Positions 9,223-16,424 of a DNA stretch of 64,000 nucleotides are shown one piece after another. A program made the translations under genes and the position numbers. Origin of the DNA: Solirubrobacterales bacterium. GTDB lineage: Bacteria > Actinomycetota > Thermoleophilia > Solirubrobacterales > 70-9. A model generated the notes under the pieces. The model did no database searches. It saw only the letters and a list, made by a program, of their open reading frames with translations, and was not told where the DNA came from. How positions within the stretch are numbered: the stretch's first letter is position 1; every line of letters starts with the position of its first letter. The DNA is taken from positions 93,951 through 157,950 of the forward strand of contig JAGQUT010000005.1 of assembly GCA_020438355.1 (NCBI GenBank), in the 5' to 3' direction.

Positions 9223-10053
9223 TCAGCGATTGAAACGCTCGAACAGGCCGGGCAGGATCCGGTTCAGGTTGGCGTACTCCTCGGCGCAGTGACGGGCCAG
9301 ACCGGGCCCCATCCCGCCGGGGATCGCCAGCCGCCGGACTGGCCTTCGACTGAGCAGCGATCCGGCAGGACCCTCCAGGCCGGAGAAAGGCCCTGGCAGA
9401 CGGGGCTCGATCCGCCCGCCTATCCAGAAGCGGCTCCTCAGCATCAGGCCGTCGTCCTCCCTCAGGAATACGTGAGCCATGTCCGTGTGGTTGACCAGGC
9501 TGTCGCCAACCGAGGCGCAGATGATCGTGCCCACCGCCGGGTCATCGAGGCAGTCGCTCCCGAAGCCGAACTCACCCGGGGCACAAAACTCGACTCGGAC
9601 CTTCATCCGGCCGTCACCGATGTCCTCGTCGACCAGATTGGTGGCACCCCAGTAGGGCTTTTCCTGTTCGGCTCGCGGAAGCACCAGGCCGTTTCCGAAG
9701 TGTGCGATCGGATGCCAGGCCCGGTAGCGGTCGCTGCGCCGGGGGTGCCAGTCAAACCACCAGTCGACCATCTGCGTGGTCAGGTCAGGCATCGGAGTTG
9801 CGACCGCGACCTGGACACTCGCGTCAGGCAGGACCGACCAGCCAGTCTCCAACTCCATTGGCGCGGGGTCGAGGAGGCGCGCGGCATCGCTCCGGCCCAG
9901 AGCGAGGGCCGGATCGAATGGTTCCCTGATCGCTTCGCGGATCGCCTCGTCCGGCCCGGGCGGGCGGAACTTCAGAAGCTCCTCCAGATACTCGACTTCC
10001 CCCGGTTCGGGCTGTGCCTCTGGAAGGGCCTTCACGCCGGTCGGCCCATCCAC
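9223..10053 (-). CDS. DAPG hydrolase (PhlG)/phloretin hydrolase-family C-C bond hydrolase
   Basis: 276 residues. The signature MVDWWFDWH ... RYRAWHPIAH (about 95-118) and the distal HCAEE (H255, E259) match the zinc-binding layout of the DAPG hydrolase family, in which PhlG uses a His/Glu pair followed by a His-x3-Glu pair. Family members cleave a C-C bond between an aromatic ring and an acyl group, as in 2,4-diacetylphloroglucinol or phloretin. The gene overlaps the end of the upstream FAD oxidoreductase by 22 bases, so the two are almost certainly co-translated and may act in sequence. No signal peptide, hence cytoplasmic. The natural substrate is unknown. I recognised the family by motif memory, not by a search. 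Confidence 0.75.
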   Translation of the reverse strand: MDGPTGVKALPEAQPEPGEVEYLEELLKFRPPGPDEAIREAIREPFDPALALGRSDAARLLDPAPMELETGWSVLPDASVQVAVATPMPDLTTQMVDWWFDWHPRRSDRYRAWHPIAHFGNGLVLPRAEQEKPYWGATNLVDEDIGDGRMKVRVEFCAPGEFGFGSDCLDDPAVGTIICASVGDSLVNHTDMAHVFLREDDGLMLRSRFWIGGRIEPRLPGPFSGLEGPAGSLLSRRPVRRLAIPGGMGPGLARHCAEEYANLNRILPGLFERFNR

Positions 10054-11354
10054 TCGAGGAACAACCCGTCAGGGTCACGCTCGGCCCGGAGCCGGTCCAG
10101 TCGCTGAAGGTTCTTCTCCCGGACGAAGTTCGCCGGACGGCGGCCCAGATTCTCGTCGGCGAGCTGGATGCCGCTCGCCAGGTGCTCCATAGCTTTCATG
10201 TTCCCGGTCGCCCACTCGACGTTCTCTTCGTCGCCGGCCGGGTCCTGCCAGACGGCGTACAGGGCGATGTAGATCTCGTCCTCGACGCTGTAGGCCATCT
10301 CCTCGCGGGCCGGGCTCTCACCCCAGTTCATCCAGAGCATGTGGGATGGCGCCTCGGGAAGGGTCTCGGCGATCCGCCGGATCCCGGGAAGCAGGTCGGC
10401 GGCCGGGGCGTGGGTCCACATGTTGTCGACCGCGTAGCGATGGCCATCCGGATAGGAGGCGTGGACTCCGGCGTAGAGATCCTCGAGCCTGGCCGGGAAG
10501 TACGGCATCGCGATCTTCGCCCTCCCGTTGGCCGGGCAGGACTCGAGCAGGGCGAGAGCTTCCCGGGCCTCGGCTTCCGATGGCGCCAGGACGGGTGCCG
10601 TCACGACCACTTCGGGCTCGCCCTGGTCGCGGTGGGTGAAGACCATGAGTTCCATCCAGCGGGGAGCTCTCGGCCCGACTTCCTTCGCCCAGGTGATCAC
10701 CTCTTCCAGAGCATCGAGCGGATAGGTGTAGATGCCGTTGGCGATCACCGGCGGCCGGGGGTAGAGCTTCAGGTGGTAGCGGGTGACCACCGAGAAGAAG
10801 CCGGGGCCCGAGCCCCGGGCAGCCCAGAAGAGGTCCGGGTCGTTCTCCTCATCGACGGTGACGAGCTCACCCTCAGGCGTGACCAGGTCGATGGCGACCA
10901 CGCTCTGGCAGGCCGGCCCGTGGACCCTTCCGTTCCAGCCGAAGCCTCCCTGAAGCAGGTAACCGCCGATCGCCACCCCGGGACAGTGGCCGACGGGAAA
11001 GAAGAGCCCCGGCTTTTCAAGTTCGAGGTCGAGCTCGTTGCCGGGGCAGCCCGGTTGGGCCGATGCCCTCATTCCGGCTGCGTCGATTTCAACCTCCCGC
11101 AGACCGGAGAGGTCGAGTAGCAGGGTGCCGTCCCGCAGATGGTTTCCTGCCCAGCTGTGGCCGCCGGAGCGGACGCTCAGCTTCAGCCCCTTCTCCCGGG
11201 CCAGCTTCACGGCAGCCACACAGTCGCTCTCGCTGGCGGCCTGAAGGATCAGCTCCGGGTAGCGCTCAGGCGTGAATGCGTTCCAGACGGCGCCCCGCCG
11301 GGCCGCCTCGTAACCTGAGTCTCCCCTGGAGAAAAGTGTCCCGTCGAATCCCAT
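10032..11354 (-). CDS. FAD-binding oxidoreductase, berberine-bridge-enzyme/6-HDNO type
   Basis: 440 residues. The FAD_binding_4 (PCMH) domain shows VRSGGHSWAGNHLRDGTLLL, whose His is the usual covalent FAD attachment site, then GLFFPVGHCPGVAIGGYLLQ. A BBE-like C-terminus ends near RRPANFVREKNLQRLDRLRA. Members oxidise phenolic, alkaloid or sugar substrates with O2 or another acceptor. No export signal is evident. It is the first gene of the minus-strand run that continues into the PhlG-like hydrolase. Its start is within 25 bases of the divergent TetR start, so the two share a control region containing the ACTACA/TGTAGT palindrome. Confidence 0.85.
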   Translation of the reverse strand: MGFDGTLFSRGDSGYEAARRGAVWNAFTPERYPELILQAASESDCVAAVKLAREKGLKLSVRSGGHSWAGNHLRDGTLLLDLSGLREVEIDAAGMRASAQPGCPGNELDLELEKPGLFFPVGHCPGVAIGGYLLQGGFGWNGRVHGPACQSVVAIDLVTPEGELVTVDEENDPDLFWAARGSGPGFFSVVTRYHLKLYPRPPVIANGIYTYPLDALEEVITWAKEVGPRAPRWMELMVFTHRDQGEPEVVVTAPVLAPSEAEAREALALLESCPANGRAKIAMPYFPARLEDLYAGVHASYPDGHRYAVDNMWTHAPAADLLPGIRRIAETLPEAPSHMLWMNWGESPAREEMAYSVEDEIYIALYAVWQDPAGDEENVEWATGNMKAMEHLASGIQLADENLGRRPANFVREKNLQRLDRLRAERDPDGLFLEWMGRPA

Positions 11355-11364
11355 GAGACGGTAT

Positions 11365-11378
11365 ACTACACCTGTAGT
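11365..11378. promoter_or_regulatory. Probable TetR operator (perfect ACTACA-CC-TGTAGT palindrome)
   Basis: A perfect inverted repeat with 6-bp arms and a 2-bp centre overlaps the GTG start of the TetR gene and lies 11 bases upstream of the divergent oxidoreductase ATG. TATACT at 11362-11367 is a good -10 for the plus strand, which would place the TetR transcript start at or next to its GTG (leaderless). Repressor bound here would block both genes. Confidence 0.6.
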
Positions 11379-11958
11379 GCCAGAGACCCAAGCCCCGACA
11401 TCCAGAAGAGACCAGGTCGCCGAAGCGGCCCTTCACGTTCTGGGCGAATCCGGATCAAGGGGACTCACCCACCGTGCAGTCGACGCCGCCGCCGGCGTAC
11501 CGAACGGGACCACATCGAACTACTTCAACTCCCGTCCGGCCCTGCTCCAGGCCGCACTGGAGCTCCACGTCGAACTCGACACTCCGCCCGAGGCAACCCT
11601 GGCTGGAATCGCCGACCTGACCCTGACCGACGAAGAAGCCCTCGACCTGATGATGGTGACCATGGACCGACTGATGGCCGATGACAATCTCGACCTGCTC
11701 AAGGCCCGCTACGAACTGGTGCTGGAGGCCTCCAGGAGCGAGGAGCTCCACGAGAACTTCGAACCGGCCAGGGAACGTTTCGTCGGCCTTGCCCGGGCCC
11801 TCCTCAAGGCGAGGGGCTGCAAGACGCCCGACGAACATGCCGCCCAGCTGGTCGTGGTCATGGACGGCGCCCTGATGGACCGGTTGATCGACGCTTCCTC
11901 CCGGCTTGATCGGGATGCACTCCGGGAACTGCTGACCAGGCAACTCGAGACCTGCTGA
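11377..11958 (+). CDS. TetR-family transcriptional repressor
   Basis: 193 residues from the GTG at 11377. The N-terminal helix-turn-helix is seen in RDQVAEAALHVLGESGSRGL followed by VPNGTTSNYFNSRPALLQAA, the usual TetR recognition helix and YF motif. The ligand-binding C-terminal part is variable. An in-frame ATG at 11353 would add eight residues, but they precede the conserved part and would place the operator inside the gene. It is divergent from the FAD oxidoreductase/PhlG-like run and most likely represses it and itself until an aromatic inducer binds. It is convergent with the O-methyltransferase gene (5-base gap). Confidence 0.85.
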   Translation: MPETQAPTSRRDQVAEAALHVLGESGSRGLTHRAVDAAAGVPNGTTSNYFNSRPALLQAALELHVELDTPPEATLAGIADLTLTDEEALDLMMVTMDRLMADDNLDLLKARYELVLEASRSEELHENFEPARERFVGLARALLKARGCKTPDEHAAQLVVVMDGALMDRLIDASSRLDRDALRELLTRQLETC

Positions 11959-11962
11959 CCAC

Positions 11963-12616
11963 TCAGCGGACCCGGACCAGGGTCAGGCCGTCGGCCATTC
12001 CCAGCATCACCGAGTCGACCCGCTCGTCTGTGGTGAGCTGGTCGTTCAGCCGCTGCATGGCGGCGGTGCCCTCGTCGGGGTCGGCGTCGAGGATTCGTCC
12101 ACCCATCAGCACATTGTCGAAGGTGATCAGTCCGCCCTGGTTCATGCGGGGCAGGAGCGCCTCGTAGTAGTCGGGGTAGCCGGTCTTGTCGGCGTCAACG
12201 TAGGCGAAGTCGAAGGTCGGCTCCTCGGGGAGGGCGTTGACCGTGTCGATCGCCGGACCGACCTCGATCTCGACCCGGTCCCCCACCCCGTCCCGGTCGA
12301 TGTTCCTTCGGGCGATTTCTGCTCGCTCCGGGTCGAGTTCACAGCAGAGCAACCGCCCGTTTTCAGCGAGACCCCGGGCGATGCGGATCGCGCCGTAACC
12401 GGTGAAGGTGCCGACCTCGATAGCCCTTCGGCCCGGGCCCAGCCTGACCAGCATCTCGAGGAAGGCGGCCTGCTCGGGAGCGGTCTGCATGATCCTGATC
12501 TCACCCATCGCATCGGTTTCCTCTTCGACGAGACGCAACGTTTCGTCTCGCCCGGATGCGTGGGCCCGTATGTACTCGGCCATCTCGCGGTCAATCGGAG
12601 TCGGTTCTATCGACAT
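11963..12616 (-). CDS. Class I O-methyltransferase, caffeoyl-CoA/catechol OMT family
   Basis: 217 residues, close to the family's usual ~220. SAM motif I is AIEVGTFTGYGAIRIARGL, the acidic ribose contact is LLCCELDPERAEIARRN, and the metal-binding region is DFAYVDADKTGYPDYYEALL followed by GGLITFDNVLMGG. These are typical of Methyltransf_3 enzymes, which methylate catechol-type hydroxyls using a divalent metal. The D in YVDADK and the DN in TFDNV are the expected metal ligands. It stands alone on the minus strand, but its closeness to the aromatic-oxidation run suggests a phenolic substrate. Confidence 0.85.
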   Translation of the reverse strand: MSIEPTPIDREMAEYIRAHASGRDETLRLVEEETDAMGEIRIMQTAPEQAAFLEMLVRLGPGRRAIEVGTFTGYGAIRIARGLAENGRLLCCELDPERAEIARRNIDRDGVGDRVEIEVGPAIDTVNALPEEPTFDFAYVDADKTGYPDYYEALLPRMNQGGLITFDNVLMGGRILDADPDEGTAAMQRLNDQLTTDERVDSVMLGMADGLTLVRVR

Positions 12617-12725
12617 ACCCCCAACCTACCGCCGCCCCTGTCCGCCCAACCGTTGGGGGAGAGAACTCCGGGCCGGAAACTCAGACACGTATGGCGAAAA
12701 GCGGGCGGCGAACCGGGGTTCCGAG

Positions 12726-12748
12726 AGTGGCGCCATTTTGGCGCTACT
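12726..12748. promoter_or_regulatory. Inverted repeat upstream of toxin-antitoxin operon, probable autoregulatory operator
   Basis: AGTGGCGCCA - TTT - TGGCGCTACT: 10-bp arms with one mismatch (perfect inner 6 bp at 12730-12735 and 12739-12744), ending 8 bases before the antitoxin ATG. VapB/FitA-type antitoxins, alone or with their toxin, commonly bind such a repeat at their own promoter. No better -10 box is seen between it and the gene. Confidence 0.5.
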
Positions 12749-12756
12749 CTTCCCCT

Positions 12757-12984
12757 ATGCCTTCGATCCAGATCAAGAACGTCCCTGACGAGGTCCACAA
12801 GGCCCTGCAGGAAAGCGCGCGAGAATCGGGAAAGTCGCTTCAGGAATTCCTCCAGGCGGAGCTGAGGGCGATCGCCGATCGCCAGTCCTTTCAACAGGTC
12901 TTCGAGAGAGCCCGGACGGAGGGAGCAAGTTTCACATTCGGTGATGTGATCGAGGCGATCCACTCCGGGAGGAAGGGCGATTGA
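12757..12984 (+). CDS. FitA/VapB-type ribbon-helix-helix antitoxin
   Basis: 75 residues. The start MPSIQIKNVPDEVHKALQES is the classic FitA-like ribbon-helix-helix: a short beta strand for DNA contact, then two helices. The C-terminal tail (SFTFGDVIEAIHSGRKGD) would cover the toxin active site. The ATG at 12757 is preferred over a longer open frame because the family begins exactly here. It overlaps the toxin by 4 bases (TTGA), so production is coupled. It likely represses its own operon through the inverted repeat just upstream. Confidence 0.85.
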   Translation: MPSIQIKNVPDEVHKALQESARESGKSLQEFLQAELRAIADRQSFQQVFERARTEGASFTFGDVIEAIHSGRKGD

Positions 12985-13379
12985 TCGTCGTGGACGCTTC
13001 GGTTCTCCTGCCCGCCGTCGCGGAAGCTGGAGAGGTCGGGCGGACGGCACGCGACCGTATCGGGAGTCGATCAATGGTGGCTCCGGAGTTGATCGACTGC
13101 GAAACGGCGTCGGCTCTGAAGGGGCTGGAAAGATCGGGACGGCTCTCTCCTGACCTGGCCCTGCTGAAGCTGAGAGAGCTTGCGCTCCTTCCGATTGAGC
13201 GCGTGCCCCATTGGCCGTTCCTGGTCCGTATCTGGGAGCTGCGTCACAACCTCTCGGTGTACGACGCTACGTACGTCGCCGTGGCGGAAGCGCTGGGGAC
13301 ACCACTGGTGACCGCTGATTCAAGAATCGCCAACTCTCCGGTCATCACCTGCGAGGTGGAACTGCTCTCGGTTGCATGA
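12981..13379 (+). CDS. VapC/FitB-like PIN-domain toxin
   Basis: 132 residues starting at a TTG overlapping the antitoxin stop. The PIN fold is marked by VVDASVLLPAV (first acidic residue), then ELIDCETASALKGL, LSVYDATYVAVAEALG and LVTADSRI, giving the usual set of acidic residues for one Mg-dependent ribonuclease site. The length is normal for the family, and all key acids are present, so it should be active when freed from the antitoxin. Targets in known VapC toxins are tRNAs or rRNA; nothing here says which. Confidence 0.88.
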   Translation: MIVVDASVLLPAVAEAGEVGRTARDRIGSRSMVAPELIDCETASALKGLERSGRLSPDLALLKLRELALLPIERVPHWPFLVRIWELRHNLSVYDATYVAVAEALGTPLVTADSRIANSPVITCEVELLSVA

Positions 13380-13401
13380 CCCTCTTGACTGGGTAAGGGT
13401 C
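13378..13401 (+). terminator. Weak hairpin at end of vapC-like gene
   Basis: GACCCT and AGGGTC (6-bp perfect arms, 12-base loop) straddle the toxin stop codon and are followed by GATTT. It could end the toxin-antitoxin transcript, but the stem is short. The next 65 bases hold TTGACT (13385) with CATAAG 18 bases on, and a TGACG-TG-CGTCA palindrome at 13416-13427; these may form the promoter and an operator of the secreted-protein gene that follows. Confidence 0.3.
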
Positions 13402-13466
13402 GATTTCCCATAAGTTGACGTGCGTCAGCTATTATTCCTGTTGACCATGCAGGGAAGGAGAAAAGG

Positions 13467-14213
13467 GTGAAGCGACTTATTGCATTTCTGATTGCCGCGA
13501 CCGCTGTTATCGCACTGGTTCCGGCCGGGGCCTCAGCCAAGACGGGGACCCTCGAAGGGCTCTACAACAAGCGCTACTGCGAGATCTTCACGGTGAAAAT
13601 GCCGAACCCTCCGGGCTTCTCGGTTGACGTCTACAACACGATCGGCCTGAACGACTGCCCTGCCGACCAGTGGAATGCTGTCGACTATGACCAGGTTGCC
13701 GCCGACACCGGCTCCCTCAAGGCGGTTCCGAACGGACCTCGCCGCTGGCTCGTCGACGCTATCGCCAACGCCAAGGCAGATGAACCGCTGACCATCGGCG
13801 GGCTCGAGATGCGCCAGGTTGCGGTTCTAACCCTCCCGAACCTCAACCCCGGCTTCTACACCGAGCTTTCGATTGCCCGGACCACCACCTGGGTCTTCAA
13901 CAAGGGCCGAACGATTCACTACCTCGTCTCGCCCGAAGGCAAGAAGTACGTGCTTCAGGCGTACACCACCACGGTTGACCCGACCCTGCGCGCCAAAAAC
14001 CTGGACAAGCTAGCCGAGAACCCGCAGATGGCTCTGCCCGAAGGCTGGTCGTTCAAGACGATCAAGCTGAAGAAGCAGCTCCGCCTCCGAGCCCCCGGCG
14101 TCGCCACGATCATGCGCGACGGTGTCGGCGGCACCTACCAGAAGTTCACCTGGCCCAAGGACTTCTTCAAGCCCGTCAAGAAGGCGAAGAAGAAGCACAC
14201 GAAGCGCCGCTAG
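13467..14213 (+). CDS. Secreted protein of unknown function with basic C-terminus
   Basis: 248 residues from a GTG preceded by GGAAGGAG at good spacing. Residues 1-24 (MKRLIAFLIAATAVIALVPA ... ASA) are a clear Sec signal peptide. The mature part has paired cysteines (RYCEIF, NDCPAD), a middle region with aromatic and beta-like character (TELSIARTTTWVFNKGRTIH), and a very basic end (KPVKKAKKKHTKRR). I do not recognise a family. It is monocistronic, with a promoter-like region before it and a GC-rich hairpin after it. Exported or cell-wall location is the only safe inference. Confidence 0.8.
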   Translation: MKRLIAFLIAATAVIALVPAGASAKTGTLEGLYNKRYCEIFTVKMPNPPGFSVDVYNTIGLNDCPADQWNAVDYDQVAADTGSLKAVPNGPRRWLVDAIANAKADEPLTIGGLEMRQVAVLTLPNLNPGFYTELSIARTTTWVFNKGRTIHYLVSPEGKKYVLQAYTTTVDPTLRAKNLDKLAENPQMALPEGWSFKTIKLKKQLRLRAPGVATIMRDGVGGTYQKFTWPKDFFKPVKKAKKKHTKRR

Positions 14214-14255
14214 CCCCTCGCCCCCCCTCAAGGGCGCTTCACCCCTCCCAAAGAC

Positions 14256-14298
14256 CTGCGGGCGGGAACCCTTCCCCCAGAGAGTTCCCGCCCCGCAG
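14256..14298. terminator. GC-rich hairpin between convergent genes
   Basis: CTGCGGGCGGGAAC pairs with GTTCCCGCCCCGCAG with a single bulged base; loop of 14 bases. It lies between the convergent secreted-protein and TfoX genes and has no T-run, as is common for actinobacterial stem-type terminators, so it may serve both strands. Confidence 0.55.
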
Positions 14299-14302
14299 CA
14301 GT

Positions 14303-14626
14303 TCAGCCGGCTGCGGCAGCGGCCTTGACGCCGCGGTCGATCCAGGCCTGTAGTTCTCTGTCTTCTTCCAGTTGGTCGGTGCGCACCCGAAGCCAGCCTT
14401 TCATTGGCTGGCCCTTCATGATCATCGGCTCGACCCCGGCGCCCTCGCACAGCCGATCGGACTCCTCCGGGTCGACCCTGACCATCGCCCCACCCTGACC
14501 GGAAGCCACAATCGCCATCTTGCCGCCGACCAGGAAGGCGAGACCGCCAAACATTTTCTTCTCCACCGGATCCCTGTCATCGAGCAGGGCGCGCATCCGG
14601 TCGGCTAGCTCTTCGTTGTATGCCAC
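14303..14626 (-). CDS. TfoX/Sxy N-terminal-domain protein
   Basis: 107 residues from a GTG that shares a base with the stop of the upstream gene (TAGTG). The sequence ADRMRALLDDRDPVEKKMFG followed by GLAFLVGGKMAIVASGQGG is the TfoX N-terminal domain, and the length fits a stand-alone domain. In gammaproteobacteria TfoX controls competence; stand-alone actinobacterial copies have no defined role. It is the last gene of the sulfatase operon. Confidence 0.82.
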   Translation of the reverse strand: MAYNEELADRMRALLDDRDPVEKKMFGGLAFLVGGKMAIVASGQGGAMVRVDPEESDRLCEGAGVEPMIMKGQPMKGWLRVRTDQLEEDRELQAWIDRGVKAAAAAG

Positions 14627-16008
14627 TAACCGACTGTAACGCGCGCCATCGAGGTCATTGACAGGTAATACAGATCCCGGTCGAATCCGGGCGCGGGAAA
14701 CAGGAAGGACTGGCTGGGGGAAGGCACCGCGACGCGGCCCTTCTCCTCGCCGGTGTCGAGGTCGAGCACGACCATGCTGTCGCGACCCATCACCGGATAG
14801 CGACGCACGATCGCCCTCCGGCCCAGTGACTGAATGCTGCGGCGGAGCACCCGACGGAAACCGCGCTTGCGGGTCAGTTCGATGTCACGGAAGTCCTGGA
14901 CGACGAGCTCCCGGGTGTCGGGGAAAAGCATCAGGTGACCGGCATGGGCGAAGTCATCCTTTTGCCAGAGCGGTTCGAGCTCGTCGCCAACCAGCTTCCA
15001 GGCCCGGACGACCGCGTTGCCGGCGTCGTAGGCGACGACAACCCCGCGTTCCGGGTCCCAGGCCGGCGGGTTCGATTCGGTGCCGTATGGCAGGCCGCTG
15101 ATCTCGACCGAACGAAGCGAATCCTGATCGTCGAGACGACACCACCAGAGCCGGACCGGGGTCGGGGCCGTGCCCGAATCCCGCATCGTCCAGTCGACGT
15201 CATTCTGGCCATTGTCCATCCAGAAGACATGTTCGTCAGAGACAACCGGATCCCAGCCGAAGGTCTGGCCGGGGCGGCCGTAATGGGGCCGCCAGTCCTC
15301 GTCAATCACAAGCTCGCCGGCATCCCGGTCAAGGGTGAGCCGGAGAACCGACTCGGTTCCGACGCAGATCACCGACTTGCCGTCGGAGGCCAGGCGGGCG
15401 ATCGAACCTTCAGGGATTTCGACCTCCGGCACAACCGACTCGAGAGTCTCCGGGTCCAGCACCGAGAAGGTCGAGGAGGCTTCGCCGCGCGGGGCGTCAC
15501 AGTCCTTGGTGACCAGCTCGCCGGTGTCGAGGATCACGAAAGAGTTGTAGGGCCGGTTGACCGGCAGGCGCCGCTCCGCCTTCAGCTCGAGATCCGGGTT
15601 GAAGCGGCGGGCCCAGCAGCCGAAGACCATGTAGATGTCGCCGTTGGCGTGAGCCGCGATGCCGCCCGGCCAGTAGCGGCCGGCGTGGAAGCGCGGGGTG
15701 ACGGTCAGCGGCTGGAGGGTCTCCGGATCGAGCTTCTCGACCCACCCTTCGCAGTCACCCGCCAAAGGGTCGCCCTTCGGCATGTCGTGACGCAGGGCGT
15801 AGAGCTCGCCTTCCTCGCGCCGGATCAGCATGTCGACCGCGAAGCTGTCGCGAAAGACGTCGAGCTTCAGATCCTCGTGGGGCTTGATGTCAAGTCCGGG
15901 CTGGCCTTCCGGCTTGCAGAGGCGCCTGGGACCGCCGTCCTCGCCGGACCAGGGCTTCGGCCAGTACGCGCCGGCCTCGACAACACCACTCAGCGGGTTT
16001 TCGCTCAA
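14626..16008 (-). CDS. Beta-propeller-like protein of unknown function
   Basis: About 460 residues from a TTG at 16008 that overlaps the upstream stop (TTGA). A longer frame to 16161 would only read through the upstream gene. Repeated strand patterns with GD/DG turns suggest a propeller: GGIAAHANGDIYMVFGCWAR, GSIARLASDGKSVICVGTES, HVFWMDNGQND. There is also a basic stretch (RKRGFRRVLRRSIQSLGRRA) near residue 400. No signal peptide or catalytic motif is recognised. Its place after a sulfatase and DUF1330 suggests a role in the same pathway, but that is only context. Confidence 0.6.
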   Translation of the reverse strand: MSENPLSGVVEAGAYWPKPWSGEDGGPRRLCKPEGQPGLDIKPHEDLKLDVFRDSFAVDMLIRREEGELYALRHDMPKGDPLAGDCEGWVEKLDPETLQPLTVTPRFHAGRYWPGGIAAHANGDIYMVFGCWARRFNPDLELKAERRLPVNRPYNSFVILDTGELVTKDCDAPRGEASSTFSVLDPETLESVVPEVEIPEGSIARLASDGKSVICVGTESVLRLTLDRDAGELVIDEDWRPHYGRPGQTFGWDPVVSDEHVFWMDNGQNDVDWTMRDSGTAPTPVRLWWCRLDDQDSLRSVEISGLPYGTESNPPAWDPERGVVVAYDAGNAVVRAWKLVGDELEPLWQKDDFAHAGHLMLFPDTRELVVQDFRDIELTRKRGFRRVLRRSIQSLGRRAIVRRYPVMGRDSMVVLDLDTGEEKGRVAVPSPSQSFLFPAPGFDRDLYYLSMTSMARVTVG

Positions 16009-16424
16009 GCCGCTCCGCCGAAAGCGAGATCGGAAAGGATCAGGCGGGCTTCCTCCACCCCGGCCGCACGATGCTCGTGCTCCTTCTGATAGCCAGGGTT
16101 GGTGATCATGCCGATGAACGCCTTGCGGGACGGGTACCGGACCAGCAGGACCATGTCCCACTCCGGCTCGTCAGGACCGATCACGCTCTCGACGCTGTTG
16201 GTCGCGATCAACGCCTCACCTCCGGCTTCGGCCAGGTATGGCGCGATGTTCTTGCCGTAGGTCGCGTAAGCCTCGGCGCCGGTCATGCCTTCATCGATTC
16301 CGATCGCCTGGTCGCGAAAGCGAACCAGGTTCACCATCACGATCGGCGAGTCGTCATCCGACTCGACGAGGGCCTTGAACTGCTCCGGCGTGGGGTCGAT
16401 CAACGGCAGGCCTTTCCTTTGCAC
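16005..16424 (-). CDS. DUF1330-family protein
   Basis: 139 residues. The core (IVMVNLVRFRDQAI, then GAEAYATYGKNIAPYLAEAG, then DMVLLVRYPSRKAFIGMI) matches the DUF1330 dimeric alpha-beta barrel pattern, including the typical vNLlrF and YPS residues. These small proteins resemble EthD/ABM-type barrels and may bind or isomerise small molecules. It overlaps the sulfatase end by 25 bases and the next gene by 4, so it is firmly in the operon. Confidence 0.75.
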   Translation of the reverse strand: MQRKGLPLIDPTPEQFKALVESDDDSPIVMVNLVRFRDQAIGIDEGMTGAEAYATYGKNIAPYLAEAGGEALIATNSVESVIGPDEPEWDMVLLVRYPSRKAFIGMITNPGYQKEHEHRAAGVEEARLILSDLAFGGAA

